Shown here: piece after piece, positions 36,113-43,390 of the stretch | Position numbering within the stretch: position 1 is the first letter of the stretch | Layout: each line of letters starts with the position of its first letter | DNA from: Methanomassiliicoccales archaeon | Lineage (GTDB): Archaea; Thermoplasmatota; Thermoplasmata; Methanomassiliicoccales; UBA472 | Assembly (NCBI GenBank): GCA_035527755.1 | Contig: DATKZX010000026.1 | Span: 1-64,000, forward strand | DNA: 64,000 nt | Direction: 5' to 3' | The notes under the pieces: generated by a model | Databases searched by the model: none | What the model saw: the letters and a program-made list of their open reading frames with translations, nothing else | Told to the model about the DNA's origin: nothing | Position numbers and translations under genes: made by a program

Positions 36113-36334
36113 CTAACCCCGTTCTTCCGATCTGTAAGCTAGCAGGTTCATGTACCGGGGGCTCGAGGCCACGTGCCTGGAGATGACCACATTCAGGTGG
36201 TTCTTCCTCTCTTCCTCTGAACGCGCCTCTGGTATATGCATGAGCACCACTACGCATACTCCGGCATCGGCCAGCTTCTTGAACATCTCCTTGGCCAATT
36301 GGATGGCGAACCGGAAGATGTCCTGGAGCTTCAA
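36113..36334 (-). CDS. Small hypothetical protein upstream of cdc6
   Basis: A 73-residue protein with an amphipathic N-terminal helix ('DIFRFAIQLAKEMFKKL'), a hydrophobic strand ('GVCVVVLMHI') and a basic, polar tail. I recognise no family. It ends 45 bases before cdc6 on the same strand and may be cotranscribed. A TATA-like ATTTATGAG (36358-36366, minus strand) and a 19-base palindrome lie upstream. Codon use looks native. Confidence 0.6.
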   Translation of the reverse strand: MKLQDIFRFAIQLAKEMFKKLADAGVCVVVLMHIPEARSEEERKNHLNVVISRHVASSPRYMNLLAYRSEERG

Positions 36335-36370
36335 CTGAACGGATAAGATGGGTGCGGCTCATAAATTGAT

Positions 36371-36389
36371 TTCTGTCCGCCGGACAAAA
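36371..36389. promoter_or_regulatory. Palindrome upstream of the small gene/cdc6
   Basis: TGTCC-GCC-GGACA (36374-36386), extended by two A/T pairs on each side across one mismatch. It lies just upstream of the TATA-like element of the 36113-36334 gene, where a repressor or activator would bind. Half-sites TGTC/GACA resemble the palindrome before the ribbon-helix-helix gene at 44945, but with wider spacing. Confidence 0.4.
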
Positions 36390-36413
36390 GCTACGCTCGC
36401 AGTATGAAAAATA

Positions 36414-36468
36414 TGAAAAAGTAAATGGTTTGAAAGGCCTGAGAAGGTTCGGTAACTGGAGACCGACC
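36414..36468 (-). terminator. Possible terminator after the ribosomal P1 gene
   Basis: On the minus strand a GGTCGGT/ACCGAACC-type hairpin (36446-36468, one mismatch) follows the P1 stop, then T-rich stretches (ACTTTTTC and ATTTTTC). Archaeal termination depends mainly on T-runs, so the T-rich part is the stronger evidence. Confidence 0.4.
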
Positions 36469-36481
36469 CTTTCTGGCTTTT

Positions 36482-36784
36482 TCAGCCGAACAGAGCGGAG
36501 AGACCGGCAGCGGCCTCTTCCTCGGTCACAGCTTCTTCTTCCTTGACTTCTTCCTTGGCCGGAGCGGCCGCGGCGGCCTGAGCCGGAGCGGCGGCAGGTG
36601 CGGCGGCAACCATCGCGGAGGCGATAGCCTCATCGATGTCGACACCCTCTAGGGAAGCGGTCAAGGCCTTTATCCTGGATGCATCCGGCTCGACACCGGC
36701 GCTCTTCAAGATAACGGCGACTGCATCCTCAGAAACCTGCTTTCCAGCGGCGTGAAGGACCAAAGCGCTGTATATGTATTCCAT
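36482..36784 (-). CDS. rpl12: Ribosomal protein P1 (L12e family)
   Basis: A 100-residue acidic stalk protein. The N-terminal helical dimerisation domain ('[20 protein letters not shown]') leads to an Ala-rich hinge and the conserved C-terminal tail '[13 protein letters not shown]', which recruits translation GTPases. It is the last gene of the L1-P0-P1 operon, 12 bases after P0. The P0 tail at 36797 is nearly identical, as expected. Confidence 0.97.
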   Translation of the reverse strand: MEYIYSALVLHAAGKQVSEDAVAVILKSAGVEPDASRIKALTASLEGVDIDEAIASAMVAAAPAAAPAQAAAAAPAKEEVKEEEAVTEEEAAAGLSALFG

Positions 36785-36796
36785 TTCCTTACCTCC

Positions 36797-37792
36797 TCAA
36801 TCAAACAGAGAACTCAGACCAGCTGCGGCTTCTTCCTCGCTGACCTGTTCCTCTTCTTCTTCATTCTTAGCCTCTGCGGCCTTGGTTTCGCTCACCGGTT
36901 GGGCTGCGGGCACCGCAGCCATGCGGTTCTTAATCCTCTCATCTTCTAAACCGATGATCGAAGCCAAAGTCATCATTTGCGCATCCGCCTTGGCCAGGAT
37001 AGCACCGATGCTCTCCCTGGTCGGGAATGCGCCAGCCACGCTCAAGGCCATCGCTTGGCGATATGCCTTGGATAGCAAGGGCGTGACAGTCTGAGGCGTA
37101 ACGTAAGCTATAGACAAGCTCAAGCCTAGGGCGCTCCTGGCGGCCAACCCCAACATGTTGGTGTAGTAGTCCGCCGGTACATTTAGGACGTCCTTCCCGT
37201 AGAGCACTCCATCTTCGAAGGCGGCCCGAAGGTCCATGCCCACGATCATGGGTAGGATCTCCAGCTTGGCCAATACCTTGGCGACCTCATCCGGGACTGG
37301 CTCGCCCTTGGGGACGAGGACCTTGTCCTTCTTGATGATGATCTTCCCGGACTCTATGGCCGCGGGAATACCAGCCTTCTGCAGTTCGCCAATGATGGGG
37401 CCGGGTTTGAAGGGGGTGTCTCCCGCCTTCACCGCGATGTCCTCCGGCGCGATATCTCCGGTCTTGGCCGGGGCCGGGGTCTTGGTACCCTCCATCTGGC
37501 GGAATAGCTTGAACGGGTTGACGTCCGAAGTGACGATCGCGCACTGTCCGTCAACAATCGGCCTCAGTTGCTCCAGGCCCGGCCTCAGCTTGGCTGCCTC
37601 GGTGATCGCCAGGTCCATCAATGTGTTCCTGGTCATGCTCACGTTGGCCTTGCCGCGCAGTCCGGCGCGCATGGAGATCATCTGGGCGGCGGGAATGCCG
37701 TGCAGATCGACGATGCCGACAACGTGGCTGTGGGCCATGAGGTCCACGAGCTCCTGCACCCTCTCCCTTTTCCAATTCGCGACGTGTGCCAT
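36797..37792 (-). CDS. rplP0: Ribosomal protein P0 (L10e)
   Basis: A 331-residue archaeal P0. The N-terminal rRNA-binding domain ('AHVANWKRERVQELVDLMAH' to 'GKIIIKKDKVLVPKGEPV') is followed by the second domain, the spine helices that bind P1 dimers, and an acidic tail '[13 protein letters not shown]'. It anchors the ribosomal stalk. It lies 13 bases after L1 and 12 before P1. Confidence 0.97.
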   Translation of the reverse strand: MAHVANWKRERVQELVDLMAHSHVVGIVDLHGIPAAQMISMRAGLRGKANVSMTRNTLMDLAITEAAKLRPGLEQLRPIVDGQCAIVTSDVNPFKLFRQMEGTKTPAPAKTGDIAPEDIAVKAGDTPFKPGPIIGELQKAGIPAAIESGKIIIKKDKVLVPKGEPVPDEVAKVLAKLEILPMIVGMDLRAAFEDGVLYGKDVLNVPADYYTNMLGLAARSALGLSLSIAYVTPQTVTPLLSKAYRQAMALSVAGAFPTRESIGAILAKADAQMMTLASIIGLEDERIKNRMAAVPAAQPVSETKAAEAKNEEEEEQVSEEEAAAGLSSLFD

Positions 37793-37805
37793 GCTAAGAA
37801 CCTCC

Positions 37806-38444
37806 TCAAATCACCTTCTCGGAGGGTCCCATGGTGGTCTTCACGAAAGCGGACCGGATGTTCATGGTGCCCTTTTCGAGTCTGAGTCCCAATCTCTTGA
37901 TGATCAGCTCGATGTTGTCAGCTATGTCTTCTGGCGTCATGTCCGCGGTCCCGACGGAGGTGTGGAAGGTCATCTTGTCCCTGCTCCTGATGAACACCGA
38001 CTTGCGAAGGTTTTCTATCATGAGCTTTGGGTCCGCTCCCGGTGGGATGGGCTTGGGCATCTTGCCGCGAGGACCGAGTACGATACCCAATCTCTTACCG
38101 ATAACGGGCATCAACGGGGCCTCCGCGATGAAATATTCAAACTCGTTAGCCATCTTCTTAGCCTGTTTCTTGTCGTCAGCGATGGTTCCGAGCTCTTCCA
38201 CGGAAATGATCCTATCGGCCACTTCCTTGGCTTTGATCAGCATTTCACCGCTGCCGATTACACAGACCTTGATCGGCTTTCCCCTACCGTGAGGCAGAAT
38301 GATGTCCTCCTGTATCCTGTTTTTGGGTATGGACAGGTCCACATCCTTCAGGTTGATGGACAGGTCGACCGTTTGCTTAAAATTGCGCTTTGGAGAATTC
38401 CCCAAGGCTTTCTTAACGGCCGTAATAGTTGATTTTTCTGCCAA
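37806..38444 (-). CDS. rpl1: Ribosomal protein L1
   Basis: A 212-residue L1 with 'LGIVLGPRGKMPKPIPPGADP' near residues 115-135 and 'MTFHTSVGTADMTPEDIADNI'. It binds the L1 stalk of 23S rRNA. In methanogens L1 also represses its own operon by binding mRNA. The start codon is TTG, fixed by GGAGGG 6 bases upstream and by the family N-terminus. A hairpin directly before the ribosome binding site is described separately. Confidence 0.97.
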   Translation of the reverse strand: MAEKSTITAVKKALGNSPKRNFKQTVDLSINLKDVDLSIPKNRIQEDIILPHGRGKPIKVCVIGSGEMLIKAKEVADRIISVEELGTIADDKKQAKKMANEFEYFIAEAPLMPVIGKRLGIVLGPRGKMPKPIPPGADPKLMIENLRKSVFIRSRDKMTFHTSVGTADMTPEDIADNIELIIKRLGLRLEKGTMNIRSAFVKTTMGPSEKVI

Positions 38445-38450
38445 TTCGAT

Positions 38451-38530
38451 CCCTCCTGTAGTTCCAACGAACCAACGAAGGTTCTCCTACAGTTTGGTGA
38501 GACCCCCTAATCACCCTACTATTTATAAAG
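38451..38530 (-). promoter_or_regulatory. L1 operon promoter and hairpin leader (candidate L1-binding site)
   Basis: The minus-strand TATA element is CTTTATAAAT (38521-38530). The roughly 50-base leader ends in a two-part hairpin: outer arms CTGTAG/CTACAG (38487-38492 with 38456-38461), inner arms GAACC/GGTTC (38480-38484 with 38469-38473) and an asymmetric internal loop of 2 and 7 bases. The outer arm overlaps the first base of the Shine-Dalgarno GGAGGG (38451-38456). Two helices around an asymmetric loop is the general plan of L1-binding mRNA sites. Confidence 0.45.
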
Positions 38531-38575
38531 ATATCGTATTAAAAGAGAAAAGAAAATGTTTTACTGGAAAGGGTT

Positions 38576-39055
38576 TCAGGCTTTCAATTGGTCATCCCAG
38601 TTACCGGCCTTGATATCCTGTTGCATGTCCTTGGGCTCTTTGCCCTCGACAGTTATGCCGCAGGAGACGCAGGTTCCGATGACCTCTAACACCTGGGCTT
38701 TAATGTCAGCCCCGGTAAGCGAGTCCTGCTTCATGTGAGCGATCTTGACCGCTTGCTGAATGGTGATGTTCCCGGCCTTGGCAGCCTTGGGCGCACCAGC
38801 ACCCTTCTCGATGCCCAGCTCTTTGAAGAGCAGGGCGGAGGTGGGAGGGGTACCGACCTTGATCTCGAAGGTCTTGGTCTTCTGGTCTATAATGACCTTG
38901 ACCGGGACCTTCATGCCGATAAACCCTCTGGTCTTCTCGTTTATCGCGGCTACGACCTGAACGACATTGATCCCCGTGGGGCCCAAGGCGGGTCCAAGCG
39001 GCGGACCTGGGGTGGCCTTTCCGCCATCCACTAACACTTCGATAGTCTCTACCAT
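38576..39055 (-). CDS. rpl11: Ribosomal protein L11
   Basis: A 159-residue L11. The N-terminal domain has the Pro-rich 'GGKATPGPPLGPALGPTGINV', and the C-terminal rRNA-binding domain includes 'AALLFKELGIEKG'-type sequence and 'ITIQQAVKIAHMKQDS'. It forms the GTPase-associated centre with 23S rRNA. The ATG has GGAGAGAT upstream and follows the spt5 stop by 4 bases. The L1 promoter lies downstream, so L11 belongs to the secE-spt5 transcript. Confidence 0.97.
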   Translation of the reverse strand: MVETIEVLVDGGKATPGPPLGPALGPTGINVVQVVAAINEKTRGFIGMKVPVKVIIDQKTKTFEIKVGTPPTSALLFKELGIEKGAGAPKAAKAGNITIQQAVKIAHMKQDSLTGADIKAQVLEVIGTCVSCGITVEGKEPKDMQQDIKAGNWDDQLKA

Positions 39056-39059
39056 TTTA

Positions 39060-39920
39060 TCATCTCTCCTTCTCGAGGACCCTCACGCTGTCCCCGCGGA
39101 CGGTGACAGGGATGGGCACGGTGGCCTCGAAAAGCTCTACCGTGATCTCTTCCTTGCTCTCGTCTATCTTCTGCACCCTGGCCTTCTCTCCTTTGAACGG
39201 ACCGGCGACCAATTCCACCACGTCACCCTCCGAAATGCCAGAGACAAGGGGTTTGGGGGTCAGGAAATGCTCTATCTCTGCAAGATTGGTCTCCCCGTCC
39301 ACCAATCCTTTGGCCTTGCGGACACCCCTACAGGTCTCCCTGACCAGGTCCGTGTTCATCGCTTCCATGAACAAATAGCCGTCAAGCTTTCCCGGGGCTA
39401 GCAGGGCGAATATGCCCTTGTCCCCGGTCTTTGCCTTTCCGGCCACACCGTCGGCCACAGCTCTTTCGTGCCCGATGGAGGTCTTAAGGATCAGGATGGA
39501 CTGCATGGTGTTGGCGTAGAATTCCATGCTTCCGCTCTCCTGCCCCTCGGCAAAGACCTGCATCCGCATACGTACTTCATCGTCAATGCGGGCCCCGCGG
39601 GGGGACTCCGCCTCCAAGATCAATTCCTTTCCGCCGCCCCCGTCCATATTGAAAATCACTTCGGGCGAGGTCAGCTTGGCGCTCTCCCATAGCGTACCAG
39701 AGGTATCGGCGAGGCGCACATCCCATTCAGGGGAGTCCTCGGTACCGTAGTTGATGGTCAATAAGACCTTTACCTTTAGCTTGCCCGCTTGTCGGGGCTT
39801 GAGGACCAATTTCCAGACGGCCCGACTGCCTGCGGTTACCCTCTGGGATGTGTTCTCCCCGGATAGGGTGATCGGACCGTTCCCGTTCTGTGGGAATGAA
39901 GTTGCTTCTTGACCGTTCAT
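39060..39920 (-). CDS. spt5: Transcription elongation factor Spt5 with extra N-terminal beta domain
   Basis: A 286-residue protein. The last 145 residues are a normal archaeal Spt5: an NGN domain ('SILILKTSIGHERAVADGV' to 'HFLTPKP') and a KOW domain ('EGDVVELVAGPFKGEKARV'). It clamps RNA polymerase with Spt4 and promotes elongation. The first 140 residues are an added domain, rich in beta strands ('AVWKLVLKPRQAGKLKVKVLL', 'MRMQVFAEGQESGSMEFYA'), with a Gly loop 'MDGGGGKEL'. Archaeal Spt5 is usually about 150 residues, so this is double length. ATG at 39920 has AAGAGGG 6 bases upstream; TTG at 39926 is also in frame. Confidence 0.92.
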   Translation of the reverse strand: MNGQEATSFPQNGNGPITLSGENTSQRVTAGSRAVWKLVLKPRQAGKLKVKVLLTINYGTEDSPEWDVRLADTSGTLWESAKLTSPEVIFNMDGGGGKELILEAESPRGARIDDEVRMRMQVFAEGQESGSMEFYANTMQSILILKTSIGHERAVADGVAGKAKTGDKGIFALLAPGKLDGYLFMEAMNTDLVRETCRGVRKAKGLVDGETNLAEIEHFLTPKPLVSGISEGDVVELVAGPFKGEKARVQKIDESKEEITVELFEATVPIPVTVRGDSVRVLEKER

Positions 39921-39944
39921 ATGCAACCCTCTTGAGTTTATACT

Positions 39945-40169
39945 TCAGCCGAGTAGGCCAGGGAGATATCTGATTATCAGATATATGGCGAATCCAAGCC
40001 CCCCTATGAGGGCAAGACCGAGACCGGTGATCAAAATGGTTTTAATGTATTCATCATTGGTGGGTTTCCTGGCCATCTTCAATACTCGGCCGTATCTGCC
40101 CCTCCCGAACCTCTTGACCCGTTCCTCGATCCTTTTTTGGATCTCCCAGGATTTTTCGACAATATCCAT
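39945..40169 (-). CDS. secE: Protein translocase subunit SecE (Sec61 gamma)
   Basis: A 74-residue protein with an N-terminal amphipathic helix ('SWEIQKRIEERVKRF'), the conserved 'RKPTNDEYIKT' hinge and one membrane helix (about residues 44-70). It clamps the two halves of SecY. It sits in the usual archaeal order before spt5 and L11. It has its own TATA box in the gap after ftsZ, so it need not depend on ftsZ transcription. Confidence 0.96.
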   Translation of the reverse strand: MDIVEKSWEIQKRIEERVKRFGRGRYGRVLKMARKPTNDEYIKTILITGLGLALIGGLGFAIYLIIRYLPGLLG

Positions 40170-40203
40170 TTGTATGCACTCTTGAGTTGGCCCTAATCCT
40201 TCA

Positions 40204-40212
40204 TTATAAATA
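40204..40212 (-). promoter_or_regulatory. TATA box of the secE-spt5-L11 operon
   Basis: Minus-strand TTATTTATAA in the 52-base gap between ftsZ and secE, about 35-43 bases before the secE ATG. This gives a short leader. Confidence 0.5.
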
Positions 40213-40221
40213 ATCCTTTCT

Positions 40222-41325
40222 TTACTTTATGAAGTCGACCGTCATCCCCTTAGGCATGGCGGACTCCTTCGGTCCGAGTATGAACTTGGACTTGACACCA
40301 GTGACAACGACCATCACTCTCATCTTGTTTTCCAGAGCTGGGTCCACGGAAGCACCCCAGATGATCCTGGCGTTGGGGTTGACCTTGCCCTGGATTATCT
40401 CAGCTACTTTCTCGGCCTCGCTGACGGTCATGTCCTCGCCACCGACGACATTGATGAGCACCCCGTTCGCTCCGGTGATGTCCACATCGATAAGGGGGGA
40501 GTTGATCGCTTCGTCTATGGATTGCTCCACCTTGTCCTCGCCCTCGCCCTCTCCCATGCCGATCATGGCCACTCCACCGCTCTTCATGATGGTCTTGAGG
40601 TCATTGAAATCAAGGTTGACCAGTCCGGGACGGGTGATCAGCTCCGTTATGCCTTTGATGGCCCTAACAAGAACCTCATCCGCCACTTTGAAAGCGGCGT
40701 TAATGGAATAGCGAGGCACCAGGTCCAGGAGCTTATCGTTCGGGATCACGATCACCGTGTCGGCCACCGATCTCAGCCGTTCCATTCCCCACTCGGCGTT
40801 CTCGGCGCGTACGGAACCCTCGGCCTTGAAAGGGGAGGTGACAATAGCGATGGTCAGTGCCCCCATCTCCTTTGACATCTGCGCTATGTAAGGGGCGGCT
40901 CCAGTACCAGTTCCGCCACCGAGGCCTGCGGTCACGAAAACGATGTCCGCGCCAGTAAGTGACTTGCGTACATCCTCCTCCGCTTCTCGGGCTGCCTCTT
41001 CGCCCACCTGTGGGAGCGCTCCAGCGCCCAATCCTCTGGTGCTTCTCCTTCCCAGCAGGATCTTTTTATGAGCTCTAGTGATCAGTAGGTGCTGTGCGTC
41101 GGTGTTGGCGGCGAACAGTTCCGCATCCTTGATGTTGGTGGCGTACAGGCGGTCGATGGTGTTGGAACCACCACCTCCACAGCCGATGATTTTAATGTTG
41201 GTCCTCAGGCTCATCAAGATCTTTTCAAGTTCTTCGTCCTCAGCGGACGAAGCCTTGAAAGAAGGCGCGCTGATCGAGTTCGCCGGACCGGCTCGGGACA
41301 TAGCATCACTAATGAACGATTTCAT
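40222..41325 (-). CDS. ftsZ: Cell division protein FtsZ (paralog 1)
   Basis: A 367-residue tubulin homolog with the T1 loop '[15 protein letters not shown]', the signature '[17 protein letters not shown]' near residue 135 and the T7 catalytic loop '[13 protein letters not shown]'. It polymerises with GTP at the division site. The N-terminal 45 residues are a linker-like extension. The C-terminus 'MTVDFIK' resembles that of paralog 2 ('DLDFIR') and may be the short peptide that binds partners such as SepF. Position before secE is the classical archaeal ftsZ locus. Confidence 0.96.
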   Translation of the reverse strand: MKSFISDAMSRAGPANSISAPSFKASSAEDEELEKILMSLRTNIKIIGCGGGGSNTIDRLYATNIKDAELFAANTDAQHLLITRAHKKILLGRRSTRGLGAGALPQVGEEAAREAEEDVRKSLTGADIVFVTAGLGGGTGTGAAPYIAQMSKEMGALTIAIVTSPFKAEGSVRAENAEWGMERLRSVADTVIVIPNDKLLDLVPRYSINAAFKVADEVLVRAIKGITELITRPGLVNLDFNDLKTIMKSGGVAMIGMGEGEGEDKVEQSIDEAINSPLIDVDITGANGVLINVVGGEDMTVSEAEKVAEIIQGKVNPNARIIWGASVDPALENKMRVMVVVTGVKSKFILGPKESAMPKGMTVDFIK

Positions 41326-41429
41326 GGAGGGGCCTCAAACGAACGTCGCTCGAGGCTCAGGCCCTCGGCTACCGCTCGTCTGAGAACGATGACGCAATGT
41401 ATATGTTAAAGCATTTCGGTGCCAAACCC

Positions 41430-41599
41430 TTACAATAATATTATATTGTAAATAGTATTCCAACAATATTTGTTGAACTGGTAGTGTCAAAATAACCGAA
41501 TAATAATTCCAAACGGAATATTATATTTGTTTGATGTAAATATAAATATACAAAAAGTAATGTTTATTTTACAAAAAGTAATGTTATATATTCAAAAAG
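41430..41599. promoter_or_regulatory. AT-rich intergenic region with three palindromes and three 21-bp-spaced repeats
   Basis: The 304-base gap between ftsZ (leftward) and the XRE gene (rightward) is strongly patterned. Palindromes: TTACAATA-6-TATTGTAA (41430-41451), CAACAA-TAT-TTGTTG (41461-41475), ATTCC-AAAC-GGAAT (41506-41519). Direct repeats ACAAAAAGTAATGTT start at 41550 and 41571, and a third, degenerate copy starts at 41592, each exactly 21 bases apart. A TATA box (TTATATATT, 41584-41592) lies between repeats 2 and 3. Confidence 0.7.
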
Positions 41600-41629
41600 T
41601 CACTATTGCTTTACATCAGGTGAAGGTTA

Positions 41630-41824
41630 GTGCGCAATCGTCTACGGGTCTATCGATCAATGACTAACTTGACGCAAAGGGAATTGGCGGAGAAGTTGGG
41701 TATAACCCGACAGACGATCCTCGCCATAGAGAAGGAAAGATACGATCCATCATTGAATTTGGCGTTTAAAATGGCCGCATTATTCAAGGTCTCGATAGAG
41801 GACATCTTTCAATATGGAAAATAG
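41630..41824 (+). CDS. XRE-family small HTH regulator (YozG-like)
   Basis: A 64-residue protein that is nearly all helix-turn-helix: 'LTQRELAEKLGITRQTILAIEKERYDPSLNLAFKMA'. It is close to the YozG/Xre group of compact regulators that act as dimers. Start is GTG with GGTGA 6 bases upstream. The upstream region has phased repeats flanking the TATA box, which suggests binding by this protein to its own promoter. It lies between two ftsZ genes, so control of cell division is possible by context. Confidence 0.9.
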   Translation: MRNRLRVYRSMTNLTQRELAEKLGITRQTILAIEKERYDPSLNLAFKMAALFKVSIEDIFQYGK

Positions 41825-41856
41825 AATTAATACGGGGGATGGCCCCCGCGAAGATT

Positions 41857-42978
41857 TTACCGGATAAAGTCCAGATCGGCCTTGCGCAGCTTCTCGGTGT
41901 CGTTGGGCGTTCCCAGGATCTGCTTGGACTTGACCCCGGCCACCACGACCATCACCCTGATGGTGTGCTCCAACGCCGGGTCTACGGCCGCACCCCAGAT
42001 TATCCTGGCGTTGGGGCTGACCCTCCTCTGCACTTCTTCAGCGATGAACTCGGCGTCCGAAATGGTCATGTCCTCTCCGCCTATGACATTGACAAGCACT
42101 CCGTTCGCTTCGGTTATATCCACTTCCAGCAAGGGAGAGCTCAAGGCGCGTTCGATGGCCTCCTTGGCCCGGTCCTCGGCATGACCATCGCTCTCTCCAA
42201 GTCCGATCATGGCAACCCCTGCTCCTTTCATTATCGTTCGGACATCGTTGAAGTCCAAGTTGACCAGGCCGGGTTTGGTGATAAGTTCGGTGATCCCTTT
42301 GATGGCCTTGGTAACGATCTCGTCCGCCACCTTGAATGCCTGATTTAGACCGAGGCGCGGGTAGAGCTCGATGAGCTTGTCGTTAGGTATGACTATTACT
42401 GTGTCGGCTGAGTTCCTCAGGCGCTGCAGTCCCCACTCGGCATTCTCCATGCGCATGCGCCCCTCGCCCTTGAAGGGGGTAGTGGTGACCGCGATGGTCA
42501 ACGCCCCCATCTCCCTGGCCATCCCGGCCACGACGGCGGCGGCCCCGGTTCCGGTGCCTCCGCCCATGCCGGCGGTGACAAAGACGATATGAGCATCGGC
42601 GACACCTTTCCTAATCTCTTCCTCAGCCTCTCTGGCTGACTGTTCCCCAACCTGTGGGAGCGCTCCAGCGCCCAATCCCCGGGTGCTCCTGCGGCCCAGT
42701 AGGATCTTGTGTTGCGCCCTGGCGGCCAACAAGTGCTGGGCATCTGTGTTGGCGGCGTAGGTCTCCACCCCGGAGATGTTCTCTTCGGAGATGCGGCTGA
42801 TGGTGTTCGAACCGCCTCCCCCCACGCCGAAGATCTTAATGTTCGTTTTCAGTTTCTGTAAAAGTTCTACCAGCTCAGCGTCCGTGGAATCCAACTGCTG
42901 GTATCCGAAATTCGGTGCGGCCTCCATCCTGACTGGGGCGGCTTCCTTCGCTAGAGCTTCCTCAACAAGTGATTTCAT
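41857..42978 (-). CDS. ftsZ: Cell division protein FtsZ (paralog 2)
   Basis: About 373 residues with '[14 protein letters not shown]', '[19 protein letters not shown]' near residue 138 and '[13 protein letters not shown]'. It is clearly related to paralog 1 along its whole length but differs at many positions, so the duplication is old. Many archaea carry FtsZ1 and FtsZ2 with separate roles in assembly and constriction. The C-terminal 'ADLDFIR' is kept. ATG at 42978 is chosen; upstream extension in the same frame enters non-coding AT-rich DNA. Promoter: TATA-like TTTAATATAAAG (minus strand, around 43032-43042). Confidence 0.95.
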   Translation of the reverse strand: MKSLVEEALAKEAAPVRMEAAPNFGYQQLDSTDAELVELLQKLKTNIKIFGVGGGGSNTISRISEENISGVETYAANTDAQHLLAARAQHKILLGRRSTRGLGAGALPQVGEQSAREAEEEIRKGVADAHIVFVTAGMGGGTGTGAAAVVAGMAREMGALTIAVTTTPFKGEGRMRMENAEWGLQRLRNSADTVIVIPNDKLIELYPRLGLNQAFKVADEIVTKAIKGITELITKPGLVNLDFNDVRTIMKGAGVAMIGLGESDGHAEDRAKEAIERALSSPLLEVDITEANGVLVNVIGGEDMTISDAEFIAEEVQRRVSPNARIIWGAAVDPALEHTIRVMVVVAGVKSKQILGTPNDTEKLRKADLDFIR

Positions 42979-43069
42979 CATCCATCCCTTCCTCTGGCCA
43001 CGGCCAAATATAGAGTTCTGCTCCCATATGATCTTTATATTAAATATTCTTGCTCCCCAGACTGACCGG

Positions 43070-43089
43070 GATAGATAATGATAGATAAT
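43070..43089. repeat. Tandem GATAGATAAT repeat
   Basis: Two exact 10-base copies next to each other in the gap between ftsZ paralog 2 and acylphosphatase, followed by a partial third (ATAGAT). They overlap the likely TATA region of the acylphosphatase gene. Confidence 0.6.
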
Positions 43090-43117
43090 TATAGATCCGA
43101 AATCTGATGATATCATC

Positions 43118-43390
43118 ATGGTGTACCGCGTCTCGGTCGTTTTCGAAGGAAGGGTCCAAGGGGTCTATTTCCGTCAATATGCGCGGCAATGGGCACAGGT
43201 GCTCTCCATCAGCGGTCATATCAAAAATATGCCCGATGGGACGGTCAACGCAGTTTTCGAAGGGCACCGTCAGGCGGTACAAGAACTGATCAGAAAGCTC
43301 AAGAACGAACACCCCAAAGCCGAGGTGATCCGGATGGACATCAAGGTGGAAGAGCCTGAGGGATTAGAGGGCTTTCAGGTCCTGCACTAG
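43118..43390 (+). CDS. acyP: Acylphosphatase
   Basis: A 90-residue protein with the acylphosphatase signature 'EGRVQGVYFRQYARQWA' (catalytic Arg in 'YFRQ') and 'GHIKNMPDGTVNAVFEG' with the conserved Asn. It hydrolyses carboxyl-phosphate bonds such as in carbamoyl phosphate or acyl phosphates. The TATA region lies about 25-30 bases before the ATG, so the mRNA is probably leaderless. Its end overlaps the convergent TatD-type gene by 4 bases. Confidence 0.95.
   Translation: MVYRVSVVFEGRVQGVYFRQYARQWAQVLSISGHIKNMPDGTVNAVFEGHRQAVQELIRKLKNEHPKAEVIRMDIKVEEPEGLEGFQVLH

Noticed and set aside
37236-38432. Plus-strand open frame of 398 codons
   Set aside because: It runs antisense through the P0 and L1 genes and has no family-like sequence or promoter.
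41430-41599. Replication origin at the patterned AT-rich region
   Set aside because: No ORB-type motif was found and cdc6 is more than 5 kb away. Regulatory use is simpler, so an origin is kept only as a side hypothesis.
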